This document shows, piece by piece, positions 32,091-43,528 of a stretch of 64,000 nucleotides of DNA. Position 1 is the stretch's first letter. The number at the start of each line of letters is the position of its first letter. The notes below the pieces were generated by a model. That model was given only the letters and a program-made list of their open reading frames with translations, was not told where the DNA came from and made no database searches. The stretch lies in NCBI GenBank assembly GCA_963575745.1, contig CAUYUJ010015829.1, forward strand, positions 187,701 through 251,700, given 5' to 3'. Source of the DNA: Prorocentrum cordatum (Eukaryota > Sar > Dinophyceae > Prorocentrales > Prorocentraceae). The position numbers and the translations under genes were made by a program.

Positions 32091-33849
32091 GAGCGCGCGC
32101 GCACGCTTTTGTTGAAAATCCGTGTCGCGAAACCTTGTGTTTTGTAGGTTGCTTGGACACACGATTTTGAAATCCTTCCGAAGCCGATGGGTTTTGAAGG
32201 ATTTCGGCATCTGCGCGCGACGACGCGCGCGTCTGCACTTCGTCGCGTTTTTTGCAGAGGATTCTCTCGACGGCACACGCGCAAGGGCGTACGACAGATT
32301 TCGACATGCGCGCGGGCGAAGCCCATTTGGTAGCATTTTGTGAACATCTTGAAAAACCGATGGTTTTCTTAAGATTTCGCAAGAGCTCGCGCGTAAGCTT
32401 TTTTAGCAAATCAGTGTTGCGAAACCCTGTGTTTTTGTATGTTTTTTTGGGACACTCGATTGCGAAATCCTTCCGACACCAAAGGTTTTTGGAGGATTTC
32501 GGCCTGCGCGCGCGACGACGCGCGCGTGTGCACTTCGTTCCTTTTTTGTAAGGGATTCGTGAAAAAAGTGTCATGTTAGAACAGAAGGTGTCCCCGCGTA
32601 TCGTTTTTTTACAAGGGAACCTCAGGGGGGCCGATACCGGCCCCCCTGGGATAGTGCAAATTCATGTTTAGGATGGACATGTGGTTATAATCAGTTATGA
32701 CTTACGTGCCCGAAAGGGGGCGGATAACGCCGGGGGGGGTAGAGTCTATTTGCTTTTTAGAAAGGAGAATATAGGTCGTGCTTTCTATTTGGTGCATCAC
32801 GCGATGAGCAACCCATGCGGTGCAACCGCTGCGGTGCAAGCTATGTTTCGCAAGCTATGTGGTGGATTCTATGTTGTGCATTTTGCAAACGAGTTGACGC
32901 ATTCCATGCTCTTGCAAGCATCCCGCCCACCCACCCGCAACTCGGATTGAAAACCCATGAGGCGGTGGTTGCGATGACTGCTCGGCGTTGGCTGGCGCAT
33001 CGCCGCGGCCGCGCCAGCCCGCGCATGCACGCGCGCGCAGCGGCCAGCCATTTGGCGCCGACGCGGCCGCGGTGGCGCTGCCTCTTGGGCACATCCCAGC
33101 GGGCACTTCAGTGCGAGTCGGCGGGGCGGGGCGGGCGCGGTATCATGGCAACGTCGACAACGGTAGACATGATGATGATCGTAGCAATGCTGATGATGAT
33201 GGTGATGATGATGATGACAACGACGACCGCACGGCCAGTGACGGCGCCGATGATGATCACGACGAAGACGATGACGGCGTGCTCGCGTCGGCGATGCAGG
33301 CTTTGGAAGGAGTTCGACATGCGCGCGGGCGACGCGCGAGAGTGGCCCGCATGGTGTTGTTGGACACGGATCGTGCCCCCCCCTCGCGCGCGCGCAAGGG
33401 CGTTCGAATGATTGCGGCATGCGTCGCGAGAGGCCCGTTTTGCAGAATTCAATGGACATGCTGGGAACTCATGGTTTTCTGCAAGGGCCGCCAGAGCGCG
33501 AACGCACACTTTTTTTGGAAATGGATGTTTCAAATCATTTTTTGGTTAAAAAACACAGACAACTGGATTGTTTCGGACATTCGGTTTTCACATCTTTGCG
33601 ACATTTTTTAGGTTTTTGAAGGATTTCGGCACGCGCGCGACAACGCGCGCGCGCGTGTACTTCGTTTTTTTTTGGTCGAAAAAGGGTTCTCGCGACAGCA
33701 CGCGCGAGAAGGCGTTTGAACGATTTCGACATGCGCGCGCGAGACCCGTTTCGTATAATTTGTTGAACATGTTGAGCCATTCATGGTTTTCTCAAGAATC
33801 CGGCAGAGCGTGCGGGCAAGTTTTTTGTTTGAGAATTTGTGTTGCGAAA

Positions 33850-33920
33850 CCACTGTGTGTATACATGTCTATGTATATGTGTGTATATATGTATGTCTAT
33901 ATATATACACACACACCGGA
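33850..33920. repeat. (TATG/TATA)n microsatellite
   Basis: TATGTGTATATATGTATGTC-type low-complexity DNA inside copy 2 of the higher-order repeat. Confidence 0.85.
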
Positions 33921-35174
33921 CACTCGATTCTGAAATCTTTATGGCGCCCAAGGTTTTTGACAGATTTCGGCATGCGCGCGCGACGGCGCGCGCGTGTGCA
34001 CTTCCTTTTTTTGCCCAAGGGGTTCTTGAAATCTGTTGCTTTTGATGAGCGAGTGCGCGCGCACAGTTTTTTGCACAGGATGACGGGGGGTGTCGATACC
34101 GATCGGGCTGGGATGATACGGGCTCAGATATAGGATGGACGATGGGACAGAATAGTAAAACATTGCGATACGAACAGGGGGGCGGGCAATCAGGGGGGGC
34201 GGTGTCGAGTCGAGTCAGAAAGGAGAATATCTGCGGTGCAATCTTCGTGGTGCAATCTATGTGTCTCGATCGCCCTGCCGAATTTGAAATTGTCAACTCC
34301 ACTGCTCGCGCAATCACCCCACGCACCCGCCGGCAACTTGGATTGCAAACCCATGAGGCGGTGATTGCGATGACTGCTCGGCGTTGGCTGGCGCATCGCC
34401 GCGGCCGCGCTAGCGCGCATTTTCGTGCGCAGAGTGGCCAGCTAGTTTGGCGCGGCCGACGCGGCCGCGGTGGCGCTGACCTCTGGGCACGTCCCAGCGG
34501 GCACTTCAGTGCGAGTCGGTGACTTGGGCGGGCGCGGTATCATGGCAACGTCGTCAATTGTAGGCATGACGATGATAGTAACAATGCTGGTGGCGATGGT
34601 GACAACGGCGGGGGCACGGCCAGCGACGGCGCCGATGATGATCACGCCGACGACGATGACGGCGTGCTCGCGTCGGCGATGCAGGCTTGGGAAGGAGTTC
34701 GACATGCGCGCGCGGCCGACGCGCAAGGGTGGCCCGCATGGTCTTATGTGGACTCGGATCGTGCCCCCCCTCGCGCGCGCGCAAGGGCGCTCGAATGATT
34801 TCGACATGCGTCGCGAGAAGCCCGTTGGGCAGACTGCAATGCAAATGCTCAAATCTTCTGGTGTTCCTTAGGATTCGCAAAACCTCGAGATGAGATTTTT
34901 GGATTTGAAGTCTGATGTTGTGCATTTGCAGTTTCAAAGCACACGGATGTTTTCGGGGCGTTCGATTTCGAATGTTTTGCGAAACCCATGGCCTTTGAAG
35001 GATTTCGGCATGCTCGCGCGACCGTTCGCACGTGTGTGCACTTCGCCCCATCTGTTGCACAGGGGTTCGTGCGACAATACGCGCGCAAAAGGGCGTCCTT
35101 ACGTTGACGACATGCGCGCGAGAAGCTCGTTTGGGAATACGTGCCGAACATTTTTGCGAACAAGTTTTCTTTCC

Positions 35175-35301
35175 CTCTCTCTCTCTATATATATATATAT
35201 CGCACGTACACACACATATATATATATATATATATACATACACATAACGGTCCGCAACAACGTTCGCGCACGTTTTTTTTGTATTGACAGTTTTTGTTCT
35301 T

Positions 35302-35338
<37 letters not shown>

Positions 35339-35340
35339 AA
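35175..35340. repeat. (TA)n and (GT)n microsatellites
   Basis: CT then TA repeats at 35,178-35,250 and a GT array at about 35,302-35,336, inside copy 3 of the higher-order repeat. Confidence 0.92.
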
Positions 35341-35714
35341 CGCCTGGCTGGGAGACCGTGCTGTTTATAGTTTCGGGGCATTCGTTTTTGAAGTCTTTAC
35401 GAACCCCAAGTTGGTGAAGGGGTTCGGAATGCGTGCGCGACGACGTGCGCGTATGCACATTGTCCCATTTGTTGCGCGGGGTTCTTGGACACTGAGGAGT
35501 TTTGATAAACGATTGCGCGCGAATAGTTTAGGTTGCAGAGGATGAGGGAGACGATGTTGGTCTGGCTGGCGCGGCTGGCGTGGCATGAACTCATTTTTTA
35601 GGATGGGCGATGGGGCAGGGTCATACGCACATTGCAATACGAAAAGGGGACCGTTAAGTCTGGGGAGGGTGGTCTATCCTATTAGTCTTTTAGTGTGCAA
35701 CCTAGGGCGGCGAC

Positions 35715-35855
35715 GAAGCGGCGATGGGGCGGCGACGGCGGCCACGTAGCCGCCAGACGGAAAACACGGCCCAGACGGTGGGCGGCGGGCGGCGACGGAG
35801 CCGCGACGGCGGCCACATAGCCGCCAGACCGAAGAGACGGCCCAGTTCCTTAGAA
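35715..35855. repeat. Two-copy duplication, about 75-80 bp
   Basis: GGCGGCGACGGCGGCCACGT then AGCCGCCAGACGGAAAACAC and GGCCCAG recurs as GAGCCGCGACGGCGGCCACA then TAGCCGCCAGACCGAAGAGA and GGCCCAG. Confidence 0.8.
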
Positions 35856-35989
35856 CAGAAATAGAAACTTCCAATTGGAGGCACTGTTTGGTTATGATAT
35901 CTGCACATCTCTCTCATATGCCAGAAACTGGGCCCCAGGGCCCTCCCTGCCGCAGCACACCAGGGGCACCTGATATACAGTACCCCCCC

Positions 35990-36943
35990 CTCCGTCCCTT
36001 GGGGCCGGGGCCTCCCCGGGGCCTCCCCAGCCCCCCGGGCCCCCCCGAAGCTTCCCGTTACGTTCCAAATCGGCCCCAGACGGGGCCAACGTGGCTTCGG
36101 ACGGCCTTATGCCCCCGAGACGGCCCAAGACGGTTCCAAGAGGACCTTCAAAGGGCCCGAATAGGCAAACATCGCTTCTTTCCTCTACTTTCCTTTAACA
36201 CAGCGCAAATTTCTAGCATACTCGCCGTCTTCCCCTCCTCTTCCGATGGTCGGGCTCGACCCAGCACCAGCAATAGTCGCCGTCTTCATGTGCGCAGCAT
36301 CCAAGATGGCCCCAGAGGCCCCCAGGAAAACTCCAAAACTACCCAAGAGGTCCCCCCAGAGGGCCCCAAGACGGCCCAAGAGGGCCCCAAGACGGCCCAA
36401 GAGGCACCCAGGACCGCCCAAGAGGCACCCAACAGGGCCGCAAACTGGGCCCTTTGGGGGCAATTTGAACCCACATTCGGAGGCCTCCGCCCCACGAGGA
36501 CCCCCAAAGGCCGCCACGAGGCCCCCAAGAACCCTCTCAAGCGGACCCCAAAAGGCCCCCAAGCGCCCCAAGAGAGGCCCCAAGAGGCGTCAAAACTGCC
36601 TCCTCGAGACTGCCCAGGGGCTTCCCCAGAGACCCGAACAGGCGTTCAAGAGATCTCACGCAAACAATTCAGGCACGGTGGCAGGAGGGGCAGAAAGCCT
36701 TCAGGAGGGGCACGCGAGGACGAGGCGCACGGTGGCCCCTCCTCTCTGTCCTCGCATTTCGAGGCCTCGAGCCCGAGAGGTCTGAGAGGACCCAGGGGAC
36801 CGCCCGCAGGCCCCCAAGAGCCCCCCAAGAGGACCCGACATGCCCCCCCAAACGACCCGCAAGAGAGGCCCCAAGAGGCCCCCAAACGGCCCGCAGTTGG
36901 CCCCAAAGCTGCTTCCGAGAAAACTGCCCAGAGGCTGCCCATG
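35990..36943. repeat. CTTGGGGCC-type minisatellite, reverse orientation
   Basis: Variants of CCCAAGACGGCCCAAGAGG and GGCCCCCAAGAGG, i.e. the reverse complement of the family at 10.6, 49.1 and 50.4 kb. The block is interrupted by AT-richer text at 36,170-36,300. Frames are Pro/Arg/Lys-rich artefacts. Confidence 0.8.
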
Positions 36944-37105
36944 ATAGGGGGGCACATGTGAACCCTACCCCATACCCTCCACGTCCACGATTTCTGACGG
37001 GGGAGGGTGGGGTTCACTTCGCTCGGGAGCTCCCGAACGAAGTGGACCCCACCCTCCCCCCCGGAAATCGTGGGGGGTAGGGGTAGGGTTCGCATGTGGC
37101 CCCCT
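36944..37105. repeat. 162-bp near-perfect palindrome
   Basis: The left arm (from ATAGGGG, CACATGTGAACCCTACCCC, CACGATTTC and GGGGGAGGGTGGGGTTCACT) is matched in reverse complement by the right arm (AGTGGACCCCACCCTCCCCC, GAAATCGTG, GGGGTAGGGTTCGCATGTG). The centre is GGGAGCTCCC at about 37,026. Differences are a few substitutions and short indels. Confidence 0.92.
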
Positions 37106-37543
37106 ACGTAAGACCTCTGCAGGCATCCGAGGTGCATCCGATCAGCACCCCAGGCACGGCGGCAGGATGGGCCGCAGGCCACTGGGAGGTGCACGCCTGG
37201 GCGGGGCTCCCCGTGGCCCCTCCTCGCCGTCCTCCGCCTTGCTCGGCTCCGGCAGAGCCTCCTTCTGCTCCCTGCCCCCCTTTGCCCCCTCTGCCCCCCT
37301 TCTTCGTCGCCGTCGCTTCTGGACTCTTCTCCCCTTTCTCGACCTCCAAGCCGCCCCCCCTCGTCCTCCTCGTCGTCCTCACGGGAGACCTCCGTGCTCA
37401 GGGACGGGTTGTTTACTACGTGTTCCCATAGAGCCTTCGACCTAAGGTCCTATCCACAACCGTCGCCCAAGCCTCGACATCTCAATGCGAGCTGTAATTC
37501 CAGAGACCCTGAGCTGCGCGGTGATTCTAGTATATAGATATAC

Positions 37544-37545
<2 letters not shown>
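37106..37545. other. Spacer, nothing recognised
   Basis: C-rich sequence with no gene or repeat family named. Confidence 0.4.
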
Positions 37546-37593
<48 letters not shown>

Positions 37594-37797
37594 AGAGAGA
37601 GAGAGAGAGAGAAAAAATGAAGAGAGAGAGAGATATAGAGAGACAGAGAGGGAGAGAGAGAGGGAGAAACAATGAGAAAGAGAGAGAGAGAGAGACCAAC
37701 AAAAAAAAAGAGAAAGAGAAAGAGAAAGAGAACGAGAAAGAGAAAGAGAAAGAGAAACAGAAAGAGGAGGAGAAAGAGAGAGAGTGAGAGAGAGCGC
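37546..37797. repeat. (GA)n array
   Basis: GA dinucleotides passing into GAAA- and GAAAGA-type variants. Confidence 0.95.
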
Positions 37798-38452
37798 GCA
37801 ACAGTTCAGGCGAAAGGGGTCCGTCCGGGCGCGCGGGGTACTAGCGACCGCTGCGCTCACCTCTTGTGGCGGGAGGGGCCGCTTGAATGACAGGGGTGGG
37901 GAGCAACCTCCCTCCCAGCACGGTCGAAAAGTGACCCCGACTATAGATGCGAGCGGGTTGTGGCGATCAGGGCGTGGCTGCCTCCAGTCTGCAAGCCCGA
38001 GAAGACCGGGGCACCGGCTGTAAGCGCGCGTTGGCCGGCGCACCAAGGGAGCCCTGGGGAACGAAGGCGCCGCACTGGGGCGTCCCCCTCGGCGGCCCAC
38101 TGACAGGTCCACAGAACATGTTGGCAGGTGTTGTTCTCGCAGGGCACGAACGACAGACAGGTGTTGTTCTAGCATAAGGTCGGGCCTGTCGGAGATTTTC
38201 GACGAAAAATGAAGCATATGCAAAACATGCTCCCAAAGGGCGCAAACAAATATTCAGAAAATAGTCCCCAGGCTACTTTTGAATATTCCTCCTGTAGAGG
38301 GACGGGCCCGACTGAAATGTGGCACTGGTGCGCCAGCGGTGGGCAGCAGGTCGCGCCGGCAGATTGTGCTGGAGAGTGGCCCCAGGGAAAGCAGGCGTGC
38401 GGAAGGCCTGGTGGAATTCCTTCCAGGCGGACTGTGCTCTTTGGAACTGTCG
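37798..38452. other. Spacer, nothing recognised
   Basis: A plus-strand frame from 38,209 (MKHMQNMLPKGANKY) runs into the next GA array. No family or signal is recognised. Confidence 0.35.
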
Positions 38453-38455
38453 AGA

Positions 38456-38490
<35 letters not shown>

Positions 38491-38494
38491 GAGG

Positions 38495-38536
<42 letters not shown>

Positions 38537-38561
38537 GAGAGAGAGAGAGACAGATAACAAA

Positions 38562-38593
<32 letters not shown>

Positions 38594-38680
38594 AAGAGAA
38601 AGAGAAAGAGAGAGGATGAGAGAAAGAAAGAGAGAAAGAGTTTACAGGCAGAGAGAGAGAGAGAGAATTGAGAGAGAAAG
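38453..38680. repeat. (GA)n array
   Basis: GA dinucleotides with GGAG and AAAG variants, as at 37.55 kb. Confidence 0.95.
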
Positions 38681-39476
38681 GCACCCCGCCTGAAGCCATC
38701 TTATGAGCTGCTGCTGCTTGGCAGTGTGCTCGCCTTCGCGGTGAGTGCCTCCGAGCCGCCAGTGGCATGCTGGGGGGTGCACCTAATCAGTCTCGCTAGG
38801 CCCTTGCCCGTCTCGCCGGCTCTAGTCCATTCTTAGGCTCCACTCGAGCCTCACAGCCCCGAGAATCCTCGATTCTTGATGCAGTGGTCGTTGCTTTGAT
38901 GCAACTTCTATTAGTGCGGCTCCTTACATCCCGTTCGCTAAGAGTTTACTTTTGGCTTGCGCAACCTCCGCCCACACCATGACTCTGGCGTTCGCTGGTG
39001 GGCCAGTACCACCAGCCCTTTCTGAAACGAGGCCTGGCAGGAGGAGGAGGAGGACCAGAGGAGACCCAAGGTTAGCGATGCTGCATTACACCTTCCCGTC
39101 CCAATCCCCCCCCTCGTGTATTCCGTACGAACCTTGCTTTTCCATTTGTAGAAGTGCCTTTTTGTTGAAAGACCAGCACCCTAGAGGCCTGTCATTCAGG
39201 CGATCTCCCAGTTTTGCAAAGGAACCGCCTTGCATCCTTCTAGCGAGTAGTGAGGGCTGCGCAAAGGTATGACCATACAGTTCAGCGAGGTGTCCAGCGA
39301 TCTCCTCGTTATGGAAGTCGCCCCCGGCTGTGTCAATCTTGCACGCGTTTTCACTGGGCCATGGGCATGGGCGTGGAGGGCGTCTCAAGCGCGAGCTCCA
39401 TTTTGAAAAGTAGCCGACCCCCACCCGTTCAGCTGAATTATTCATTTATTTGTAAAGATGATTACAACAACATATA

Positions 39477-39479
<3 letters not shown>
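38681..39479. other. Spacer, nothing recognised
   Basis: Mixed-composition DNA. It ends with a GAGCTCCATTTTGAAAAGTA phrase (about 39,391) that recurs at 40.4-40.6 kb. Confidence 0.4.
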
Positions 39480-39507
<28 letters not shown>

Positions 39508-39535
39508 CACGTATGCTCATACGCACACGCACACG

Positions 39536-39567
<32 letters not shown>

Positions 39568-39570
39568 GAC
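39480..39570. repeat. (TA)n / (CA)n microsatellite
   Basis: AT dinucleotides at 39,482-39,508 and 39,540-39,566 with CACACG-type text between. Confidence 0.93.
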
Positions 39571-39630
39571 ACCTATACGACCACCCTGCGGGTGATAAAG
39601 AGGGTGGGGGGGGCAGCAATGGGAAAAAGT

Positions 39631-39912
39631 GACACCAGCGGGACGCCGGCGGGACACCGCGCGCCACTGGCCGCCAGAGGAGAATCATTTGGTCTGGCCG
39701 CGGCCCAGCCACATGAGGATTTCGGGACACCAGCAGGACACCGGCAGGACACTGCGGGCCACTGGCCGCCGGAGGAGAAACATTTGGTCCGTCCGCGGCC
39801 CAGCCACAGGAGGATTTCGGGACACCAGCGGGACACCGGCGGGACACCGCGGGCCACCGGCCGCCGGAGGAGAAACATTTGGTCTGGCCGCGGCCCAGCC
39901 ACAGGAGGATTT
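39631..39912. repeat. 95-bp tandem repeat, three copies
   Basis: Copies start with GACACCAGCGGGACxCCGGC at 39,631, 39,725 and 39,821 and continue with GCCACTGGCCGCCxGAGGAG, CATTTGGTCTGGCCGCGGCC and CAGCCACAGGAGGATTTCG. The spacing (94 and 96 bp) leaves several frames open through the array. Confidence 0.93.
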
Positions 39913-40057
39913 TCTCTCGCCCGCCCACGCAGCTTCGCCTCGCCCGCACGCACGCACGCACGCACGCACGGCACGCACGACACGAACCCTAAACCGAAAT
40001 CGATTTCCCGGTAGGGGGGGTCTCCGTTTCACGTCTGACTCACCTCTCAACCTCCGA

Positions 40058-40092
<35 letters not shown>

Positions 40093-40389
40093 TATATGTG
40101 TACGCATGTACATAGATACATCTGTGTAAGCATCTGCATGTGTACATGTATAGGTGTATGTATATGGATGTGTAATGGCAGAATTCTGGTTTTTGTATAT
40201 AGGCATGTGAACATGTACACGTGCATGCATATGGTTCAGACAGTTGGAGCAGTACCTGCATATGCAGGTCGGTTCACTGAGCTGGTCTCAATGTTAAGCC
40301 GGTAACAAGCGAACGCCCACATTTGCAAAGGGACCACCGTCCATCCGTGCAGTCGTATTTTTCGTTAAAGTCTTTGGTCGTCTTCGTTG
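39913..40389. other. Spacer with CACG, CT and TA microsatellites
   Basis: GCACGCAC repeats at about 39,948-39,975, CT then AT repeats at 40,060-40,095 and a TATG/TGTA-rich stretch to about 40,245. No gene. Confidence 0.6.
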
Positions 40390-40620
40390 CAGATTTCCAG
40401 AGCGAGAGGCCCATTTTGAAAAGAAGCCGCCCACCAACCTTGTAACTGCTGCGGTCTGTTCTCACGAGTGTGAGCGGCACTGGGGCGAGAACACCATTTT
40501 GAGACGGAGCCGCCCTCCATCGTTGAAGTTGTTTGTATACTTTTATGACTCAGGTGCGCGGCGCGGGGGCGAGAGCTTCATTTTGAAAACGACTCGCCCT
40601 CGATCCTTGGAGCTGCTGCA
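40390..40620. repeat. Degenerate 81-87-bp repeat with CCATTTTGA core
   Basis: GCGAGAxxxxCATTTTGA, then AAxxxGCCGCCC, recurs at about 40,411, 40,492 and 40,579, with a further copy at 39,396. Confidence 0.6.
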
Positions 40621-41046
40621 CCTTGCAAGCTTCAGGATCATAAGCTGTGAGGCTCGCCCTGCCGTCACGTCCTGGGGTTGCGACAGGGAGGATCCACTGA
40701 CAACGAACAAGATGAAGGAGGGGGCGGGATGTTGCGTCGAGAACTGCAATGGCAGGATTCTGCCTCGCGTGCAGCTGCGCCGATCATCAGGAGACCTCCG
40801 CCTGCTTGCCTTGGCCCAGCATCTCTTCGGTACCTTCAGGCAAGCTGGTCTGGTTTCCCTATCCCCCCTGCGCGTGCGCGAGGCTTCGCTGGCAGGGCTT
40901 GCCTTGCCCTTGCTCGAGGAAGTGCCTGAAAGCTGGCCCACGATTCTTCAATCTTTTTCGACGCTATGTTTTTTTGGTGGCGTGGGCCCCCAGACCTCTC
41001 GACCCCTTCCCCGAGGCTGGCTTTGCACATTGAGTAGTCTCTGACG
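40621..41046. other. Spacer, nothing recognised
   Basis: A plus-strand frame (40,499-41,044) crosses this region (FRQAGLVSLSPLRVREASLA) but has no recognisable family. Confidence 0.3.
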
Positions 41047-41732
41047 GCAGCAGGGCCCCTCCTCCTCCTCCTTCTCCTCCTCCTCCTTCTCCTCCTCTTC
41101 CTCCCCCCCCCCTCCTCCTCCTCCTCCTCCTCCTCCTCCTCCTCCTCCTCCTCCTCCTCCTCCTCCTGCTCCTGCTCCTGCTCCTCTCCTCCCCCCCCTC
41201 CTCCTCCTCCTCCTCCTCCCTCCTCCTCCTCGTCCTCGTCCTCGTCCTCCTTCTCCCTCCTCCTCCTCGTCCTCGTCCTCCTTCTTCTCCTCCCTCCTCC
41301 CCTCCTCCTCGATCTCCTCCTCCTTCTCCTCCTCTTCTCCTCCTCACTCTCCTCCTCCTCACTCTCCTCCTCCTTCCCCTCCTCCTCCTCCTCCTCCTTC
41401 TCCTCCTCCTCCTCCTCTCTTCCTCTCCTCCTTCCCCTCTTCTTCTTCTTCTTCTTATTCTTTCCTCCTCCTCCTCCTCCTCCTCCTCCTCCTCCTCCCT
41501 CTCCTCCTCCTCCTCCTCCTCCTCCCCTCCTCCTCCTCTCCCTTTTTTCTTCCTCCTCCTCTCCTCCTCCTCCTCCTCTTCTCCTCCTCCTCCTCCTCCT
41601 CCTCAATCTCCTCCTTCTCCTCCTCCCCCTCCTCATTCCCTCCGTCTTCATCCTCATCCTCCTCCTCCTGTTCCTCCCGCTCCTCCTCCTCCTCCTCTTC
41701 TTCTCCTCCTCCTCCTCCTCCTCCTCCTCGAC
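41047..41732. repeat. (TCC)n array, 690 bp
   Basis: CTC/TCC array with CTG, TTC, GTC and C-run interruptions. Glu/Arg/Gly-rich minus-strand frames are artefacts. Confidence 0.96.
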
Positions 41733-42475
41733 GTGCGTCTGGGAGGCCAGTTTGCACAAGCCTCGGTCCTCGAGCCTCGAAGCGGGGGCGGCGGGCTGGC
41801 CGCGCCGCGCTTCCCTCGCTGGAGCTTCAGCCAGCCCGTTCGCCCACGGCCCGAATGTGCCGTTTTGCGAGAGGGCTGGCTCGCTGCTTGGGGCTCGGCC
41901 CCGACGCCAGCTTTTTGTTTTTTGTCCCCGAGCGGGGGGAACGCGTAGCCAGGACTCAGAGGAGATACCGATACCGCTGTTTGTCCTTGAGATCTGGGCG
42001 TTGCAGTTTTTTCACGCCGGTCGTTTTCGCCCAGTTTCGGGCATCAGGACCACAACATATCGATCTGGCTCGAAAAATGCAGCAGAACGATGGTGTCTAG
42101 GGAGGGTTCAGGTCCTGATTTTCGACGATGGTGTATCTCTTGTCGCGACTTCGGATCTCAGGGGCCCTGGAGAGCCCTCGTCGCCACGGCTGGATTCTCC
42201 GGTCCAGGGAGAAGTGTCGGGCGGGGCTGGGACAGGGATAGATCGTTCCAGAGCGTTCTGGAACGCTCTCAGGGCGCCTGGAACGCTTTGGGAATGCCGC
42301 GGCGCCCGACACATCCTCCAGAACTGCCAGATTTCAGAGATTCCGGATTTACCTCTATCCTATTTTTTCCTTGTCCTGGCCTCGTCTTACAGCGGTATCG
42401 GTGCTTTGTCGTTTCCCCGAAGACGCGGTTACTTAGCCGCGGGACCGTTGCTGCGCGGTCCCACGTGGCCTGTGC
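41733..42475. other. Spacer, nothing recognised
   Basis: Mixed composition. It contains a TTCCAGAGCGTTCTGGAACG inverted-repeat-like motif near 42,246. No gene is recognised. Confidence 0.4.
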
Positions 42476-43070
42476 GTGCCTGGCACAGGCGAGGCCAGTC
42501 TATCCGCCCATGGTCGCTGTGATCGGGCTGCCGATGACGGTGTCGATGATGAGGACTATCGTTCATTATCACTATGGCGACCGTTCTCCGATATTCTTAC
42601 CACGAGCGTGACAGGCGAGGAGGGAAGTACACAGCATGCCCGTCAATCCATAGCAGACGTATTTGCGGAGGCCTACGACGACTTCAAAACGATAGCGTAT
42701 GCACCGACAACTCAGGGAGCCACAGTGGCAACCACGAATAACAAGACACACTTCCGCAGTTTACGCGTGGCGAGCTGGAGACGGCCTTACGAGATCTACT
42801 ATCCAACAGAGCTTTCGACTATCCTGGAATATCTGCAGAATGTTGAAATCAGGAGGGGATATGCTTCGATCCGTGCTTCTAGACATGTGCAACAATAGCA
42901 TCACGCCTGGTTCCCCGACACCGACCAGCTGGCGACACACAGTCATCAACGTTCTGCACAAAGGCGGGGACGCCCAGAAACCACACACTTGCCAACCAAC
43001 CGCAGGCACACCGATTCTGTACAACCTCTTCCCTCTTCTCGCGGCTTCTCCGCGATGTTTTCCTTGCGCC
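42476..43070 (+). pseudogene. LINE reverse transcriptase fragment (fingers only)
   Basis: One frame (to 42,898) includes SIADVFAEAYDDF, like the helix just before RT fingers. An overlapping frame continues from about 42,840: MLRSVLLDMCNNSITPGSPT, then SWRHTVINVLHKGGDAQKPH and PILYNLFPLL. This matches the P-x2-W-x4-I-x2-L-x-K-GD step and the LYK-like helix of LINE RT domain 1-2. The normal RPI reads QPT. The palm is absent: the sequence degenerates after 43,070 and meets a GGA array. Confidence 0.6.
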
Positions 43071-43179
43071 GCGACGCTTGGACCTGTCGGGGAGGGAGGC
43101 GGGGATGAGGCTGTGGGGGATGGAGTTCCCTGCCGCGACCCGCTCGCGCGGTTGCCCACCTGCGGTGCCGCGGGGGGTC

Positions 43180-43382
43180 TTCAGGACGAAGAGGAGGAAG
43201 AGTAGGAGGAGGAGGAAGAGGAGGAGGACGAGGAGGAGGAGGAGGAGGAGGAGGAGGGCAAGGAGGAGGAGAAGGAGGAGCACGAGGAGGAGAGGAGGAG
43301 AGGAGGAGGAGGGGGAGGAGGAGGATGAGGAGGAGAGGAGGAGGAGGAGGAGGAGAGAAGAAGAAGAAGAAGAAGAAGAGCG
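43180..43382. repeat. (GGA)n array
   Basis: GGA array ending in GAAGAAGAAGAA. Read on the minus strand it is TCC, lying 3' of the minus-strand LINE (about 150 bp from its stop). Confidence 0.95.
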
Positions 43383-43528
43383 GCCTCGGGGGGCGGAGTC
43401 TGGCGTGTGCCTCGTTCGCTGGCCCCCGCCGTCGCCCGCACGGAGCGGGCGCCTTCACTCAGCTCACGGCGTCGCGCACGCCGAGCTTGATACCGACCAT
43501 GGCGTAGATAGTCGGCCTCCATAGAAAT

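Larger units (their letters stand above)
30750..35700. repeat. Higher-order tandem repeat, three copies, about 1.4-1.6 kb
   Basis: Each copy runs: 14-bp minisatellite, a GAGTTGTCCACTCCACTGCT-like block (31,263; 32,890; 34,289), a triplet-rich core, two TTTCGGCATGCGCGCGCGAC-like blocks (32,203/32,496; 33,630/33,964; 35,003/35,425), and a GGATGGACGATGGGACAG-type end (32,670; 34,130; 35,603). Copies 2 and 3 share GGCGTGCTCGCGTCGGCGAT; copy 1 has a CGACGA array in its place. No gene recognised. Confidence 0.85.
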
